64,000 nucleotides of DNA from Pseudomonadota bacterium. Its GTDB lineage: Bacteria; Pseudomonadota; Gammaproteobacteria; Xanthomonadales; Rhodanobacteraceae. The DNA lies in assembly GCA_018240505.1 (NCBI GenBank), contig JAFEFQ010000252.1:1-64000 (forward strand), written 5' to 3'. Positions 8,409 to 16,865 of the stretch are shown here, piece after piece (position 1 is the stretch's first letter; each line of letters starts with the position of its first letter). Under the pieces are notes generated by a model that saw nothing but the letters and a program-made list of their open reading frames with translations, was not told the DNA's origin and did not search any database. The position numbers and the translations under genes were made by a program.

Positions 8409-9238
8409 TGCGCTTTCGCGAAATCGCTCGGCTTCGGCAGCAGGGCAGGGTCGATAGCCACGTCGAACCAGTTCGCGGCCCAGTGCACGTGCGGGCCGGT
8501 GGCGCGACCGGTGGCGCCGGCGAGACCGATGATGTCGCCTTGCTTGACCTTCTGCCCGGACTTCACGTCGACGCGGCTCATGTGGATCGTCGTCGTGCTG
8601 ACGCCGTGGCCGTGGTCGAGCACGACGATGCCGCCGTTGAGGACCATGCCCATCTCGGCCAGCGCGACGAGGCCCGGCGCGGTGGCGCGGATCGGTGTGC
8701 CGTTAGGCACGGCGAAGTCGAGGCCGAAGTGCGGCGCCATCGGCTTGCCGTTGTCGATGCGCTGGCGGCCCCACAGGCCGCTGATGCGCGCGTTTTCGAC
8801 CGGATCGAGAAAGCCCTGCTCGAAGTCCTCGCGCGCGTCGTTGCGGTGGCGCGTTTCGGCGACACGCGCACGCTCGCGCTCGATACGCTTCATCAGCTCC
8901 GGATTCGGCGTGACCGTATGCTGGGGCAGGCCGTTGACGCGTTCGGTTTCGTACTCGCGTTTGGCGACCTTGAGCGCGACGTCGCTGGCCTTGCCGTTCG
9001 AGTAGCGGATATGCAGTTTTTCTACGGCCGGCGCATCGCGGCCGAGGCCGAAGACGAAGACGCCATCGTCGCCGACGAGTACGCGGCGCCCGGCGAATTC
9101 GATCTTCGCGCCCTTGGGGGCATGACCGACGACGAGTTGGCCTTGTTCGAGCTTGTCCGGCAATTGCAGTTCGCGATCGGCGGCGTGCCCGGACAGTGCC
9201 GCGAGGACGAGGCCGAAAGCCGGAAATCCTTGCTTCAT
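8405..9238 (-). CDS. Secreted M23 (LytM) family metallopeptidase
   Basis: The 277-residue protein has a short N-terminal signal-like segment (MKQGFPAFGLVLAALSGHAA), an Ig-like beta-rich region (about 25-110) and a C-terminal LytM domain. The zinc-binding motifs are intact: HFGLDFAVPNGTPIRA gives HxxxD and GPHVHWAAN gives HxH. It is therefore likely an active periplasmic peptidoglycan endopeptidase. The ATG at 9238 overlaps the pyrC stop (ATGA), and its own stop overlaps the GNAT start, so the three genes are translationally coupled. The frame remains open far upstream into pyrC, but that part is a shadow. Confidence 0.9.
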   Translation of the reverse strand: MKQGFPAFGLVLAALSGHAADRELQLPDKLEQGQLVVGHAPKGAKIEFAGRRVLVGDDGVFVFGLGRDAPAVEKLHIRYSNGKASDVALKVAKREYETERVNGLPQHTVTPNPELMKRIERERARVAETRHRNDAREDFEQGFLDPVENARISGLWGRQRIDNGKPMAPHFGLDFAVPNGTPIRATAPGLVALAEMGMVLNGGIVVLDHGHGVSTTTIHMSRVDVKSGQKVKQGDIIGLAGATGRATGPHVHWAANWFDVAIDPALLPKPSDFAKAQ

Positions 9239-10569
9239 CGATCGAACTCCAGCCGGTTGCCGCGTTGCGAATCGTCGAGCCGTCCGCCGTCCCACGTCAG
9301 ATGCCCGTTGACCCAGGTTGCGGCGATCGACGCGCGGAACGTGTCGCCTTCGAACGGCGACCATGCGCATTTGGACAACACGTCGTCGCGCTTGACGGCG
9401 TGCGGCTTGTCGAGATCGACCAGGGCGAGGTCGGCGAAACAGCCTTCGCGCAGGAAACCGCGATCGCGGATTGCGAACAGCGTGGCCGGCGCGTGCGCGG
9501 TCGCTTCGACCAGCCGCTCCAGCGTGAGCTTGCCATCGAACACATGCTCCAGCGCCGATTGCAGGGCGAACTGGATCAACGGAATGCCGGACGGGCAACG
9601 CGTGTACGGTTGCGCCTTTTCCTCGAGCAGGTGCGGCGCATGATCGGTGGCGAGGATGTCCAGTCGCGTGTCGGCGAGCGCGCCTAGCAACGCGTCGCGG
9701 TCGGAGGCGGTCTTGATCGCCGGATTGCATTTGATCTTGCCGCCGAGCGTCGCGTAGTCCGCATCGGTGTAGCGCAGGAAATGCACGCAGGTTTCCGCCG
9801 TGATGCGCTTGCCCGCGGTCGGTCCCGCCTCGAACAGCGCCAGTTCATCGGCGGTCGAAACATGCAGAACGTGCAGGCGCGTGCCGTGGCGACGCGCGGT
9901 GTCGACCGCCCATTTGGTGGATTCGAAACAGGCCTGCCGCGAGCGGATGCGCGGATGCATCGCCATCGGGATCGCATCGCCGTGCGCGGCTTTTTCGCGG
10001 TCGAGGTTGGCGTGCACGATGCGGTCGTCCTCGCAGTGCACGGCCACGAGTACCGGGGAATCGCGGAAGACCCCGTCGAGCGTGGCCGGATCGCTCACGC
10101 ACAGATTGCCGGTTGATTCGCACAGGAACACCTTCACGCCGGGTACCGTGCGTGGATCGAGCGCGCGGATCGCATCGAGGTTGTCGTTGCTGGCGCCGAA
10201 GTAGAACGCATGGTTGATCGCCGAATTGCGCGCGGCCAACGCGTACTTTTGTTCGAGCAGCGCGTGCGTGAGCGTCGACGGACTGGTGTTCGGCATGTCG
10301 ATGAAACTGGTCACGCCGCCGGCGACCGCGGCGCGCGATTCCGAGGCGATATCGGCCTTGGCCGTGTAGCCTGGCTCGCGGAAATGCACGTGATCGTCGA
10401 TCATGCCGGGAATCAGCAGGCGCCCGCGCGCATCGAACACGCGTTCGTTCGCCTGCGCCGCGAGCTGGCCGCCGACGGCCTCGATGCGTCCGTTGCGCAC
10501 GCGCACGTCGCCGGCAAAGCGGCGGCCGTCGTTGACGATGTCGGCGTTGACGATCAGGACATCATTCAT
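9235..10569 (-). CDS. pyrC: Dihydroorotase (class I type)
   Basis: Dihydroorotase closes carbamoyl-aspartate to dihydroorotate in pyrimidine synthesis. The 444-residue protein carries the signature DDHVHFREPG with the first metal histidines, the carboxylated Lys in VPGVKVFLCES, further histidines in VAVHCEDD and LHVLHVS, and the catalytic Asp in ILATDHAPH. Its length and these motifs fit the long dihydroorotase family and not the shorter E. coli PyrC type. It starts 15 bp after yidD and overlaps the M23 gene by ATGA. Confidence 0.92.
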   Translation of the reverse strand: MNDVLIVNADIVNDGRRFAGDVRVRNGRIEAVGGQLAAQANERVFDARGRLLIPGMIDDHVHFREPGYTAKADIASESRAAVAGGVTSFIDMPNTSPSTLTHALLEQKYALAARNSAINHAFYFGASNDNLDAIRALDPRTVPGVKVFLCESTGNLCVSDPATLDGVFRDSPVLVAVHCEDDRIVHANLDREKAAHGDAIPMAMHPRIRSRQACFESTKWAVDTARRHGTRLHVLHVSTADELALFEAGPTAGKRITAETCVHFLRYTDADYATLGGKIKCNPAIKTASDRDALLGALADTRLDILATDHAPHLLEEKAQPYTRCPSGIPLIQFALQSALEHVFDGKLTLERLVEATAHAPATLFAIRDRGFLREGCFADLALVDLDKPHAVKRDDVLSKCAWSPFEGDTFRASIAATWVNGHLTWDGGRLDDSQRGNRLEFDR

Positions 10570-10584
10570 TGCTCACGGGCTCGT

Positions 10585-10821
10585 TCAGCGGTTGCGACGG
10601 AGTGTAAAGGTTTGCGGCACCTCGTCGATACCGCCTTCGCTGAACGGCTGGCAGCGCAGGATGCGCCAGACCGCGAGCGCGCCGCCGCGTGTCGCGCCGA
10701 AGCGAGCGACCGCGACGCGCGCGTATTCGGAGCAGCTCGGGTGGAAACGGCAGCGTGAACCGAGCAGCGGGCTGAGCAGGCGCTGGTACAGGGTGATCAG
10801 GGCAAGCAACAGTCGGGCCAT
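10585..10821 (-). CDS. yidD: Membrane protein insertion efficiency factor YidD
   Basis: The 78-residue product has the full YidD pattern: an N-terminal amphipathic/hydrophobic helix ([20 protein letters not shown]), the conserved [11 protein letters not shown] with its two cysteines, and [21 protein letters not shown]. YidD sits at the inner membrane and helps YidC insert proteins. It usually lies between rnpA and yidC, but here it heads an operon with pyrC and is divergent from dksA. Confidence 0.95.
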   Translation of the reverse strand: MARLLLALITLYQRLLSPLLGSRCRFHPSCSEYARVAVARFGATRGGALAVWRILRCQPFSEGGIDEVPQTFTLRRNR

Positions 10822-10874
10822 CCGGGTTCTTCGATCGCCGCCGGGACAAAGGCGCGGCGCAGCATGGACAATGG

Positions 10875-10903
10875 TTGCCGTGCGCGGGCGATTGGGCTAT
10901 AAC
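10875..10903 (+). promoter_or_regulatory. Sigma-70-like promoter of dksA
   Basis: TTGCCG (10875-10880) and TATAAC (10898-10903) are separated by exactly 17 bp. This places transcription start near 10910, some 25 bases before the dksA ATG, which has AAAGGA just upstream. The strength of both boxes is high for this GC-rich genome. Confidence 0.65.
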
Positions 10904-10935
10904 ACGCGACCGCCGAGCGACAACGGGAAAGGATT

Positions 10936-11784
10936 ATGGCGACATCGAAACGCAAACCCGCAAGTTCCGCCAAGAAAAAGCCGGGAACGGCCAAGGCCGG
11001 TGCTGCGAAAAAGCCCGCGTCGAAAAAGGCCCCGGTCAAGAAGCCGGCGAAGGCAGTGAAGAAGCCGGCGGCCGGAAAGGCCGCGCCTGCGAAGAAGGCT
11101 GTCGCCAAAGCCGTACGCCCCAAGGCTGTCGTCAAACCGCAACGCCCGGCCAAGAAACTTGTCGCAGCGAAGAAACCGGCCCCGAAGAAGGCCATCGCGA
11201 AACCCTCGCGACCGGTCAAGCCGGAGCCATCACATTCATCCAGGTCGACGGCCGTGAAAAAGCCGGCGCCCTCGAAACAAGCCGTGTCCACAAAAGGCAA
11301 CATGTCCGCAGTAACGCCCATTCCAGATACCGTCACGCGCGAAGACGGACGCTACGCGCTCCCAACCACTGTCAACATCGATCTGCCCGCGAACTATCGT
11401 CCCTCGGCCAAAGAGGAGTATATGGGTCCGCGCCAGCTCGCGTATTTCCGCGCGAAGCTGCAGAAATGGCGCGAGGATCTCGTCGAGGAATCCAAACAGA
11501 CCATCGACAACCTGCGCGACGAAGTGCGCGACGTCGGTGACGAGGCCGAGCGCGCCACGCGCGAGACCGAGAATTCGCTCGAGTTGCGCACACGCGACCG
11601 CTACCGCAAGCTGATCGGCAAGATCGACAAGGCGCTCAAGCGCATCGAGGAAGGCCGTTACGGCTATTGCGAGGAGACCGACGAGGAAATCGGCATCGAG
11701 CGCCTCGAGGCCCGCCCGATCGCGACGCTCTCGCTCGACGCGCAGGAGCGCTGGGAGCACCGCCAGAAGCAGATGGGTGACTGA
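10936..11784 (+). CDS. dksA: RNA polymerase-binding factor DksA with long basic N-terminal tail
   Basis: DksA binds the RNA polymerase secondary channel and works with ppGpp on stringent-response promoters. The C-terminal half (from about residue 145) is canonical: YMGPRQLAYFRAKLQKWREDL, a coiled coil with the DxxDxA-type tip in VGDEAERATRE, and YGYCEETDEEIG. The zinc-finger cysteines are reduced to one, as in the Zn-free DksA of alphaproteobacteria. The first 120 or so residues are a Lys/Ala/Pro-rich tail of AKKPA-type repeats that resembles histone H1-like proteins. This long tail is known from Xanthomonadales DksA. The start is set by AAAGGA and a good promoter at 10875-10903. Confidence 0.93.
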   Translation: MATSKRKPASSAKKKPGTAKAGAAKKPASKKAPVKKPAKAVKKPAAGKAAPAKKAVAKAVRPKAVVKPQRPAKKLVAAKKPAPKKAIAKPSRPVKPEPSHSSRSTAVKKPAPSKQAVSTKGNMSAVTPIPDTVTREDGRYALPTTVNIDLPANYRPSAKEEYMGPRQLAYFRAKLQKWREDLVEESKQTIDNLRDEVRDVGDEAERATRETENSLELRTRDRYRKLIGKIDKALKRIEEGRYGYCEETDEEIGIERLEARPIATLSLDAQERWEHRQKQMGD

Positions 11785-12379
11785 CCCCACGGCACCCGCT
11801 GCGAGTGCGAGCGCGGCCGACGCGTTCAACTACCTGTCGGTACTGCTGTCGATCATCCTCGGCCTCGCCATCACGCAGATCCTGAAAGGCTTCCGCGGGC
11901 TCGCGCTGTCGCGCGCTCGCGTGGTCGTGTACTGGCCGACGCTGGTACTGGCCGGCCTGCTGTTGCTGATCAACGTGCAGAGCTGGTGGGCCAGTTTCGA
12001 CATGCGCGAGATTCGCGTCTGGACCTTCCCGATGTTCGCCGTCGTGCTGTTGCAGACGACGCTGGCCTACATGCTCGCCGCATTGGTGCTGCCCGATTTT
12101 TTCGGCGATGAGAAGATCGACTTGCGCGAGCACTATTTCGCGCACCGGCGCATTTTTTTCGGTCTGTTCGTGCTCACGCTGCTGGTCAGTCTGGCCAAGG
12201 ACCTGGTCCTGAGCGGGCACATGACCAATCCGCTCAACCTCGGTTTCCATCTCGGTTTCATTGCGCTCACCGCGATCGGAGCAATCACCGCGCGCGAGTG
12301 GCTCCACAAGCTCTTGTGCCTGTTCAGTTTGACCAGTTTCGCCGCCTATATCGCGCTCTTGTTCATGCAACTGCGCTGA
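11777..12379 (+). CDS. Five-helix membrane protein of unknown function
   Basis: This 200-residue protein starts at a GTG overlapping the last eight bases of dksA, so it is probably co-transcribed and coupled. It has about five hydrophobic segments: near residues 18-37, 48-68, 80-106, 126-147 and 155-195. No catalytic motif is visible. Aromatic/charged connectors such as QSWWASFDMREIRVW and FFGDEKIDLREHYFAHRR may lie at the membrane surface. I do not recognise the family. Confidence 0.75.
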   Translation: MTDPTAPAASASAADAFNYLSVLLSIILGLAITQILKGFRGLALSRARVVVYWPTLVLAGLLLLINVQSWWASFDMREIRVWTFPMFAVVLLQTTLAYMLAALVLPDFFGDEKIDLREHYFAHRRIFFGLFVLTLLVSLAKDLVLSGHMTNPLNLGFHLGFIALTAIGAITAREWLHKLLCLFSLTSFAAYIALLFMQLR

Positions 12380-12382
12380 AAG

Positions 12383-12838
12383 TCATGCTCCGGCAAGCTG
12401 CGCGCGTGCGTGCGCCTTGATCGTCTGCAGCATCGCCGCGAGGCCGTTGCTGCGCGTCGGCGAGAGGTGCCTGGCGAGGCCGATCGCTTCGATGTAGCGC
12501 GGCTCGGTGTCGAGGATCTCCTGCGCGGAGCGGCCCGAATACACGCGCAGCAACAGCGCGATCAGGCCGGAGACGATGGCCGAGTCGCTGATCGCCTGGA
12601 AATCCATGCGCCGTGCATCGCCGCCGGCGACCAGCCAGACCTGCGACTGGCAGCCCTGCACCTTGTACTCCTCGGTTTTCAGCGCGTCGGGAAACGGCGG
12701 CAGCTTGCGGCCGAGGTCGATCAGATACTGGTAGCGCTCGGTCCAGTCGCCGAAGAAGGCGAATTCCTCGGCGATCGCGTCCTGCGCGGCCTGGGCGCTG
12801 GTCTCGGCAGGAAGGCGGATGTCGGGCTGGATGGTCAT
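12383..12838 (-). CDS. sufE: SufE family cysteine desulfuration protein
   Basis: SufE accepts persulfide sulfur from a SufS-type cysteine desulfurase for Fe-S cluster assembly. The 151-residue product has the core EEFAFFGDWTERYQYLIDLG, followed by the sulfur-accepting Cys in VQGCQSQVWL and the C-terminal GLARHLSPTRSNGL. I chose the ATG at 12838 (MTIQPDIRL), since the longer frame adds 13 unlike residues overlapping the cysS end. It lies 10 bp downstream of cysS. No suf operon is in the window, so this copy stands apart from its partner. Confidence 0.92.
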   Translation of the reverse strand: MTIQPDIRLPAETSAQAAQDAIAEEFAFFGDWTERYQYLIDLGRKLPPFPDALKTEEYKVQGCQSQVWLVAGGDARRMDFQAISDSAIVSGLIALLLRVYSGRSAQEILDTEPRYIEAIGLARHLSPTRSNGLAAMLQTIKAHARAQLAGA

Positions 12839-12848
12839 CGCGACGGCC

Positions 12849-14303
12849 TCAGGCGGCCACCGGGGCGGCGCTGGCACGCTTCCAGCGCGGGCCCTGCGGG
12901 GTGTCCTCGACGACGACGCCGAGATTCAACAGCGCCGCACGCAACTGGTCAGCCTTCGCAAAATCCTTACGCTGCTTGGCCTGCTGGCGTTCGGCGACTA
13001 AACCGTCGATAAGGTCGTCGCCTTGCAGTTCGCGTAGTTCGGCGCCAACCAGCGCGAAAGCGGCTTGCAGCGCCTCTGGCGCCAATATCGTCGCCGTGCC
13101 CTGGAACCAGGTTTCGGGATCGATCTGCAGCAGGCCGAGGAATGCGCCGGCGCCGAGCAGCGCGGATTTCGCCTCCTGCTGCGCCTGCGCGTCGCCAGCC
13201 TTGCGTGCGGCGTCGGCGAGGCGCGAGAGCACGGCCAGCGCTTCGGGCGTGTTGAGATCATCGGTCAGCGCCGCGAGGAATTCCTCCGGCAGGTCGGCGC
13301 CGGCTGCCGCCGGCACCGCGGCGAGATCGCGCAGCGTCGTGTACAGCCCGTCTAGCGTGCGTCGCGCCTGTTCGAGCGCCGCGGCCGACCAATCCAGCGG
13401 CTGGCGGTAGTGCGCCTTCAGCAGCATGTAACGCAGCAGTTCGGGCGGATGCTTCTGCAGCAGCTCGTGCAGCACCATCGTGTTGCCGAGCGACTTCGAC
13501 ATCTTGCGCCCTTCGACGCTGAGCATGCCGTTGTGCAGCCAGTAGCGCGCGAAGACCTTGCCGCCGTGCGCGCAGGTGGACTGCGCAACCTCGTTCTCGT
13601 GGTGCGGGAACAGCAGGTCGTTGCCGCCGGCGTGGATGTCGATCGTTTCGCCGAGATGCGCTTCGCTCATCGCCGAGCACTCGATGTGCCAGCCCGGGCG
13701 GCCACGGCCCCAGGGGCTGTCCCAGCCGGGCAGCTCGGGCGTCGACGGCTTCCACAGCACGAAGTCGGCCGGGTTCTTCTTGTACGGCGCAACCTCGACG
13801 CGCGCGCCGGCGATCATCTCGTCGGTCGAGCGGCCGGACAACTCGCCGTAGGCAGGGAACGAGGCGACGTCGAACAGCACGTGGCCCTCGGCCGAGTAGG
13901 CGTGGCCGCCGGCGATCAGGCGCTCGCACATCGCGATGATCTGCGGGATGTGCTGCGTGGCGTGCGGCTCCACGTCGGGCGCATCGACGCCGAGGTGGGC
14001 CATGTCCGCGCGGAAATCGGCGGCGTAGCGGTCGGTGATCGTCGCGATCGGCACGCCTGCGGCGGCGGCGGCCGTATTGATCTTGTCATCGACGTCGGTG
14101 ATGTTGCGTGCATAGACGACGTGCGCATACTGCCGGCGCAGCAGGCGCGCGAGCAGGCCGAACACGACGTAGGGGCGCGCATTGCCGATGTGCACATAGT
14201 TGTAGACCGTGGGGCCGCAGACGTACATGGTCACGCGTTGCGGGTCGAGCGGAACGAAGTCTTCGACGCGGCGGGTCAGCGAATTGTGCAGGCGCAGTTT
14301 CAT
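12849..14303 (-). CDS. cysS: Cysteinyl-tRNA synthetase
   Basis: The 484-residue class I synthetase contains the zinc Cys in [20 protein letters not shown], whose HIGN is the HIGH signature. KMSKSLGNT gives the KMSKS loop, and the specificity segment GWHIECSAM is present. The ATG at 14303 gives [12 protein letters not shown], the usual family N terminus. The longer frame to 14333 is not supported. The gene is followed after 10 bp by sufE. Confidence 0.97.
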   Translation of the reverse strand: MKLRLHNSLTRRVEDFVPLDPQRVTMYVCGPTVYNYVHIGNARPYVVFGLLARLLRRQYAHVVYARNITDVDDKINTAAAAAGVPIATITDRYAADFRADMAHLGVDAPDVEPHATQHIPQIIAMCERLIAGGHAYSAEGHVLFDVASFPAYGELSGRSTDEMIAGARVEVAPYKKNPADFVLWKPSTPELPGWDSPWGRGRPGWHIECSAMSEAHLGETIDIHAGGNDLLFPHHENEVAQSTCAHGGKVFARYWLHNGMLSVEGRKMSKSLGNTMVLHELLQKHPPELLRYMLLKAHYRQPLDWSAAALEQARRTLDGLYTTLRDLAAVPAAAGADLPEEFLAALTDDLNTPEALAVLSRLADAARKAGDAQAQQEAKSALLGAGAFLGLLQIDPETWFQGTATILAPEALQAAFALVGAELRELQGDDLIDGLVAERQQAKQRKDFAKADQLRAALLNLGVVVEDTPQGPRWKRASAAPVAA

Positions 14304-14559
14304 GTGCGAATTGTAGCGCAAACGGCCTCGCATTCATGTTCGAAAATTCAGCTAAGCCCTTGGCCGGGCGCTGTTTCGCGGATGAATTCCCAGCGGTTTT
14401 CCTTAGTCCGCATTCAGCCTGTGCATGCTGTAATGTCGACCAGTTCAACGCAGCGCGCGCGAGCATCGGGGGGAACCGGCGCCGCACGGTCGTTGCGGTT
14501 GCGCGGGTTTGCCATCGCGGGCGCGAGTGTCGGACCGCGCCGTTTGGAGTCGCCACAAG

Positions 14560-15189
14560 ATGAAACTATCCGGCATTCTCATTGCGAGCATGCTGCTGTT
14601 TGCGGATTTCTGCCCTGCGCAGGATCACGCTGCCACGCATCCACCGCCGATCGCGGCGGAATCGACCCGCTACGGCTGGGCCGACGTGCTGCGCGTGGAT
14701 CCCGTCTACGAAGCCCTGCCCGAAACCGCACCGTCGGACGGGGAGGTTGCCCCGTCGCGTCCGGACTGCAGCGACGCGCCGCCGCCTCCACCGCACGACA
14801 ACGACCTGACCGACAATCGCGCGGCCGGCACCGTGATCGGCGCGCTGATCGGCGGCGTCATCGGCCATGCCTTCGGCCGTGGCGACGGCAACAAGGCCGC
14901 GACTGCGGTCGGCGCGGTTGCCGGGGGCGTCGCCGGCAATCGCATCGCCGCCGCGCAGGACCAGAAGACCGACGCCCGGCAACAGGCCGATGCCGAGCGC
15001 GATGCGGTCAGCGCCTCGCTGCGCGATTGCCGCGAGGCGCGCCCGATCCGCGGTTCGTCGCAGCCGGAGCGCCGCATCGTCGGTTACGACGTCGAGTACC
15101 GCTACAAGGGCGAAATCTACATGGCGCGGCTGCCGTTCGACCCGGGCGACCGCATGCGCGTGAAGATCACCGTCGTTCCGGTCGAATAG
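14560..15189 (+). CDS. Glycine-zipper 2TM protein (17-kDa surface-antigen-like)
   Basis: The 209-residue product begins with a signal-like segment ending FADFCPAQ (start ATG 14560). A proline-rich acidic linker leads to a glycine-zipper hairpin (AGTVIGALIGGVIGHAFGRG and AVGAVAGGVAGNRI). The C-terminal region, about 70 residues, contains VGYDVEYRYKGEIYMARLPFDPG. This matches the Rickettsia 17-kDa surface antigen/glycine-zipper 2TM family of cell-envelope proteins. Whether it is lipidated at the Cys of FCPAQ is uncertain, because the residues around it fit a lipobox only loosely. It stands alone between cysS and tRNA-Pro. Confidence 0.75.
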   Translation: MKLSGILIASMLLFADFCPAQDHAATHPPPIAAESTRYGWADVLRVDPVYEALPETAPSDGEVAPSRPDCSDAPPPPPHDNDLTDNRAAGTVIGALIGGVIGHAFGRGDGNKAATAVGAVAGGVAGNRIAAAQDQKTDARQQADAERDAVSASLRDCREARPIRGSSQPERRIVGYDVEYRYKGEIYMARLPFDPGDRMRVKITVVPVE

Positions 15190-15211
15190 GCGCGGTTTCC
15201 GGCGCGAGAGG

Positions 15212-15240
15212 TTGCAAGCAGGGCCGGCGGCCATTATCAT
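15212..15240 (+). promoter_or_regulatory. Sigma-70-like promoter of tRNA-Pro
   Basis: TTGCAA (15212-15217) and TATCAT (15235-15240) are spaced by 17 bp, ahead of the tRNA gene that starts at 15304. The mature 5' end would be released from a leader of about 55 nt. Confidence 0.6.
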
Positions 15241-15303
15241 GCGCGGCTCGCTGTCACTGCGCATCCACCGCGCTGTCCCGCACAGACGGCGAGGCACCCG
15301 AGT

Positions 15304-15380
<77 letters not shown>

Positions 15381-15391
15381 CTGATACAGTC

Positions 15392-15419
15392 GAAAGCCAC
15401 CGCCTGCGGTGGCTTTTTC
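15392..15419 (+). terminator. Rho-independent terminator after tRNA-Pro
   Basis: AAGCCACCGC pairs with GCGGTGGCTT across a two-base loop, followed by a T-run. It closes the tRNA-Pro transcription unit and separates it from rnk. Confidence 0.9.
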
Positions 15420-15461
15420 ATTTTATCTCCCGCTTTCCGCTCATCGAAAAGGAGCAACGCC

Positions 15462-15872
15462 ATGTCCAATGCCCCCGCTATCGTCGTCTCCAGTCTCGAC
15501 CTGCAGCGGCTGAATGATCTGCTCGACTCTGGCAAGTACGCCGATCTTCCCGGTGTGGACGCACTGCGCGCCGAACTGGATCGCGCGAAGGTCGTCGAGC
15601 CAGGCGATATGCCGGCGGACGTGGTGACGATGAATTCGATCGTGCGTTGCGTCGACGAGGCGAGCGGCGCGACCCATGAACTGACCCTGGTCTATCCGCA
15701 TGCTTCCGGCGCCGCCGGGTCGGTGTCGGTGCTGGCGCCGGTCGGTAGCGCACTGCTCGGATTGTCGGTGGGCCAATCGATCGCCTGGCAGGTTCCGGGC
15801 GGCAGGACGCTGAAACTCAAGGTGCTCGAAGTGGTGCGCCAGCCCGAGGCGATGGGCGAATACCACCGCTGA
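15462..15872 (+). CDS. rnk: Regulator of nucleoside diphosphate kinase Rnk
   Basis: The 136-residue protein has the Rnk layout. A short N-terminal helical hairpin (SSLDLQRLNDLLDSG) is followed by a GreA/GreB C-terminal FKBP-like domain (VVTMNSIVRCVDEASGATHELTLVYP to the end, with LAPVGSALLGLSVGQSI). Rnk binds RNA polymerase and was named for its effect on nucleoside diphosphate kinase levels. The start is preceded by AAAAGGAG. A bidirectional terminator follows. Confidence 0.92.
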   Translation: MSNAPAIVVSSLDLQRLNDLLDSGKYADLPGVDALRAELDRAKVVEPGDMPADVVTMNSIVRCVDEASGATHELTLVYPHASGAAGSVSVLAPVGSALLGLSVGQSIAWQVPGGRTLKLKVLEVVRQPEAMGEYHR

Positions 15873-15930
15873 TTCGGACCGCGACGCCGAAGTGGCCGGA
15901 CGCGGTCGTGTCGGCGCGAGGATTGTTGTA

Positions 15931-15960
15931 AAAAAAACGCCCGGACGAGCCGGGCGTTTT
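15931..15960. terminator. Bidirectional rho-independent terminator between rnk and the DUF3761 gene
   Basis: AAAACGCCCGG and CCGGGCGTTTT form an 11-bp stem around ACGAG, with A- and T-runs on the two sides. It can therefore end both rnk on the plus strand and the convergent gene at 16004-16609. Confidence 0.9.
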
Positions 15961-16003
15961 CCTTGTTCGCAGGCATCCGCGAACGGATGCAACTGGCCAA
16001 CGC

Positions 16004-16609
16004 TTACTGGCAAGCCTTGCCGTGGGCCGCGTGCGCACCCGCCTTCTCGGCATCGGCCACGCTCATGTACGAACCCTGCTTGGTCTTGCCGTACCACTCG
16101 TCACCCTGGCAGTGGTAGACCTTCGACTCGGCATTGACCCAGACGAGACCCGCGCCGCCACCGGGCTTGGCCACGATGTCCTTGGCCGGAGTCGGAGGCG
16201 TGTGCTTGGCGGACTTTTCTTCCTTGGCTGCAGTAGCGGCCGTGGCCGCCGTCGCAGCGGGAGCCGCTGCAGGTGCGGTAGTCGCTGCCGCGGGAGCCGT
16301 TGCCGCCGCGGCTGCCGTGCCGGCAGTCGCCGTGTCCGCGTCCTTCTTCTTGTGATGCTTCTTCGTCGTCTTGTCGTCGGTCGCAGTATCCGCGCTCTTC
16401 GCGTCGGTCTTGGCGTCGCTCTTCGCCGCCGTCTTGTCCAACCACTCCTTGACGCCCTGATGGCCGCGGCACGCGCCCTTGTGCGTGGCGCCGTCGAAAT
16501 ACGTACCGTCCTTGCACAGTGCGGTGTGACCCGCCGAGTCCTGTGCGTAGACGCCCTGGCACAGCAGCGCTCCGATACCGATTGCCACCGAACCCAACAA
16601 CGTTTTCAT
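16004..16609 (-). CDS. Secreted DUF3761-domain protein with Ala/Lys-rich linker
   Basis: The 201-residue product has a signal peptide (MKTLLGSVAIGIGALLCQGVYAQ). The DUF3761 segment TALCKDGTYFDGATHKGACRG with paired cysteines follows. A low-complexity Lys/Asp/Ala-rich linker of about 90 residues comes next. The C-terminal module contains VWVNAESKVYHCQGDEWYG, a segment that recurs in beta- and gammaproteobacterial secreted proteins. The ATG at 16609 is preceded by GGAGACGGCA, a good ribosome-binding site. An ATG four codons upstream overlaps that site. Function unknown. Confidence 0.75.
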   Translation of the reverse strand: MKTLLGSVAIGIGALLCQGVYAQDSAGHTALCKDGTYFDGATHKGACRGHQGVKEWLDKTAAKSDAKTDAKSADTATDDKTTKKHHKKKDADTATAGTAAAAATAPAAATTAPAAAPAATAATAATAAKEEKSAKHTPPTPAKDIVAKPGGGAGLVWVNAESKVYHCQGDEWYGKTKQGSYMSVADAEKAGAHAAHGKACQ

Positions 16610-16865
16610 TGCCGTCTCCATTGATTGGTGAGATGCGCGCGGGTGAATTTCCGCATCGCGCGGTGCGGAGAATGACAGGCCCCTTTTCCCTGTCAATCGT
16701 CGCCCAGAATGCCGTTCAGGAAGTTTCCGAGCTACGTTCAGTTAGCACCTCGGAACGTTAATTTTTACCTAAATCCGGGTAGGAAATTGCGGATTTTCCG
16801 TCTCGCGAGACATTGGGGGGCGCGGTGCTTTTCGCCAAAACGCGCGATAAACGAACTCGTCGCGT

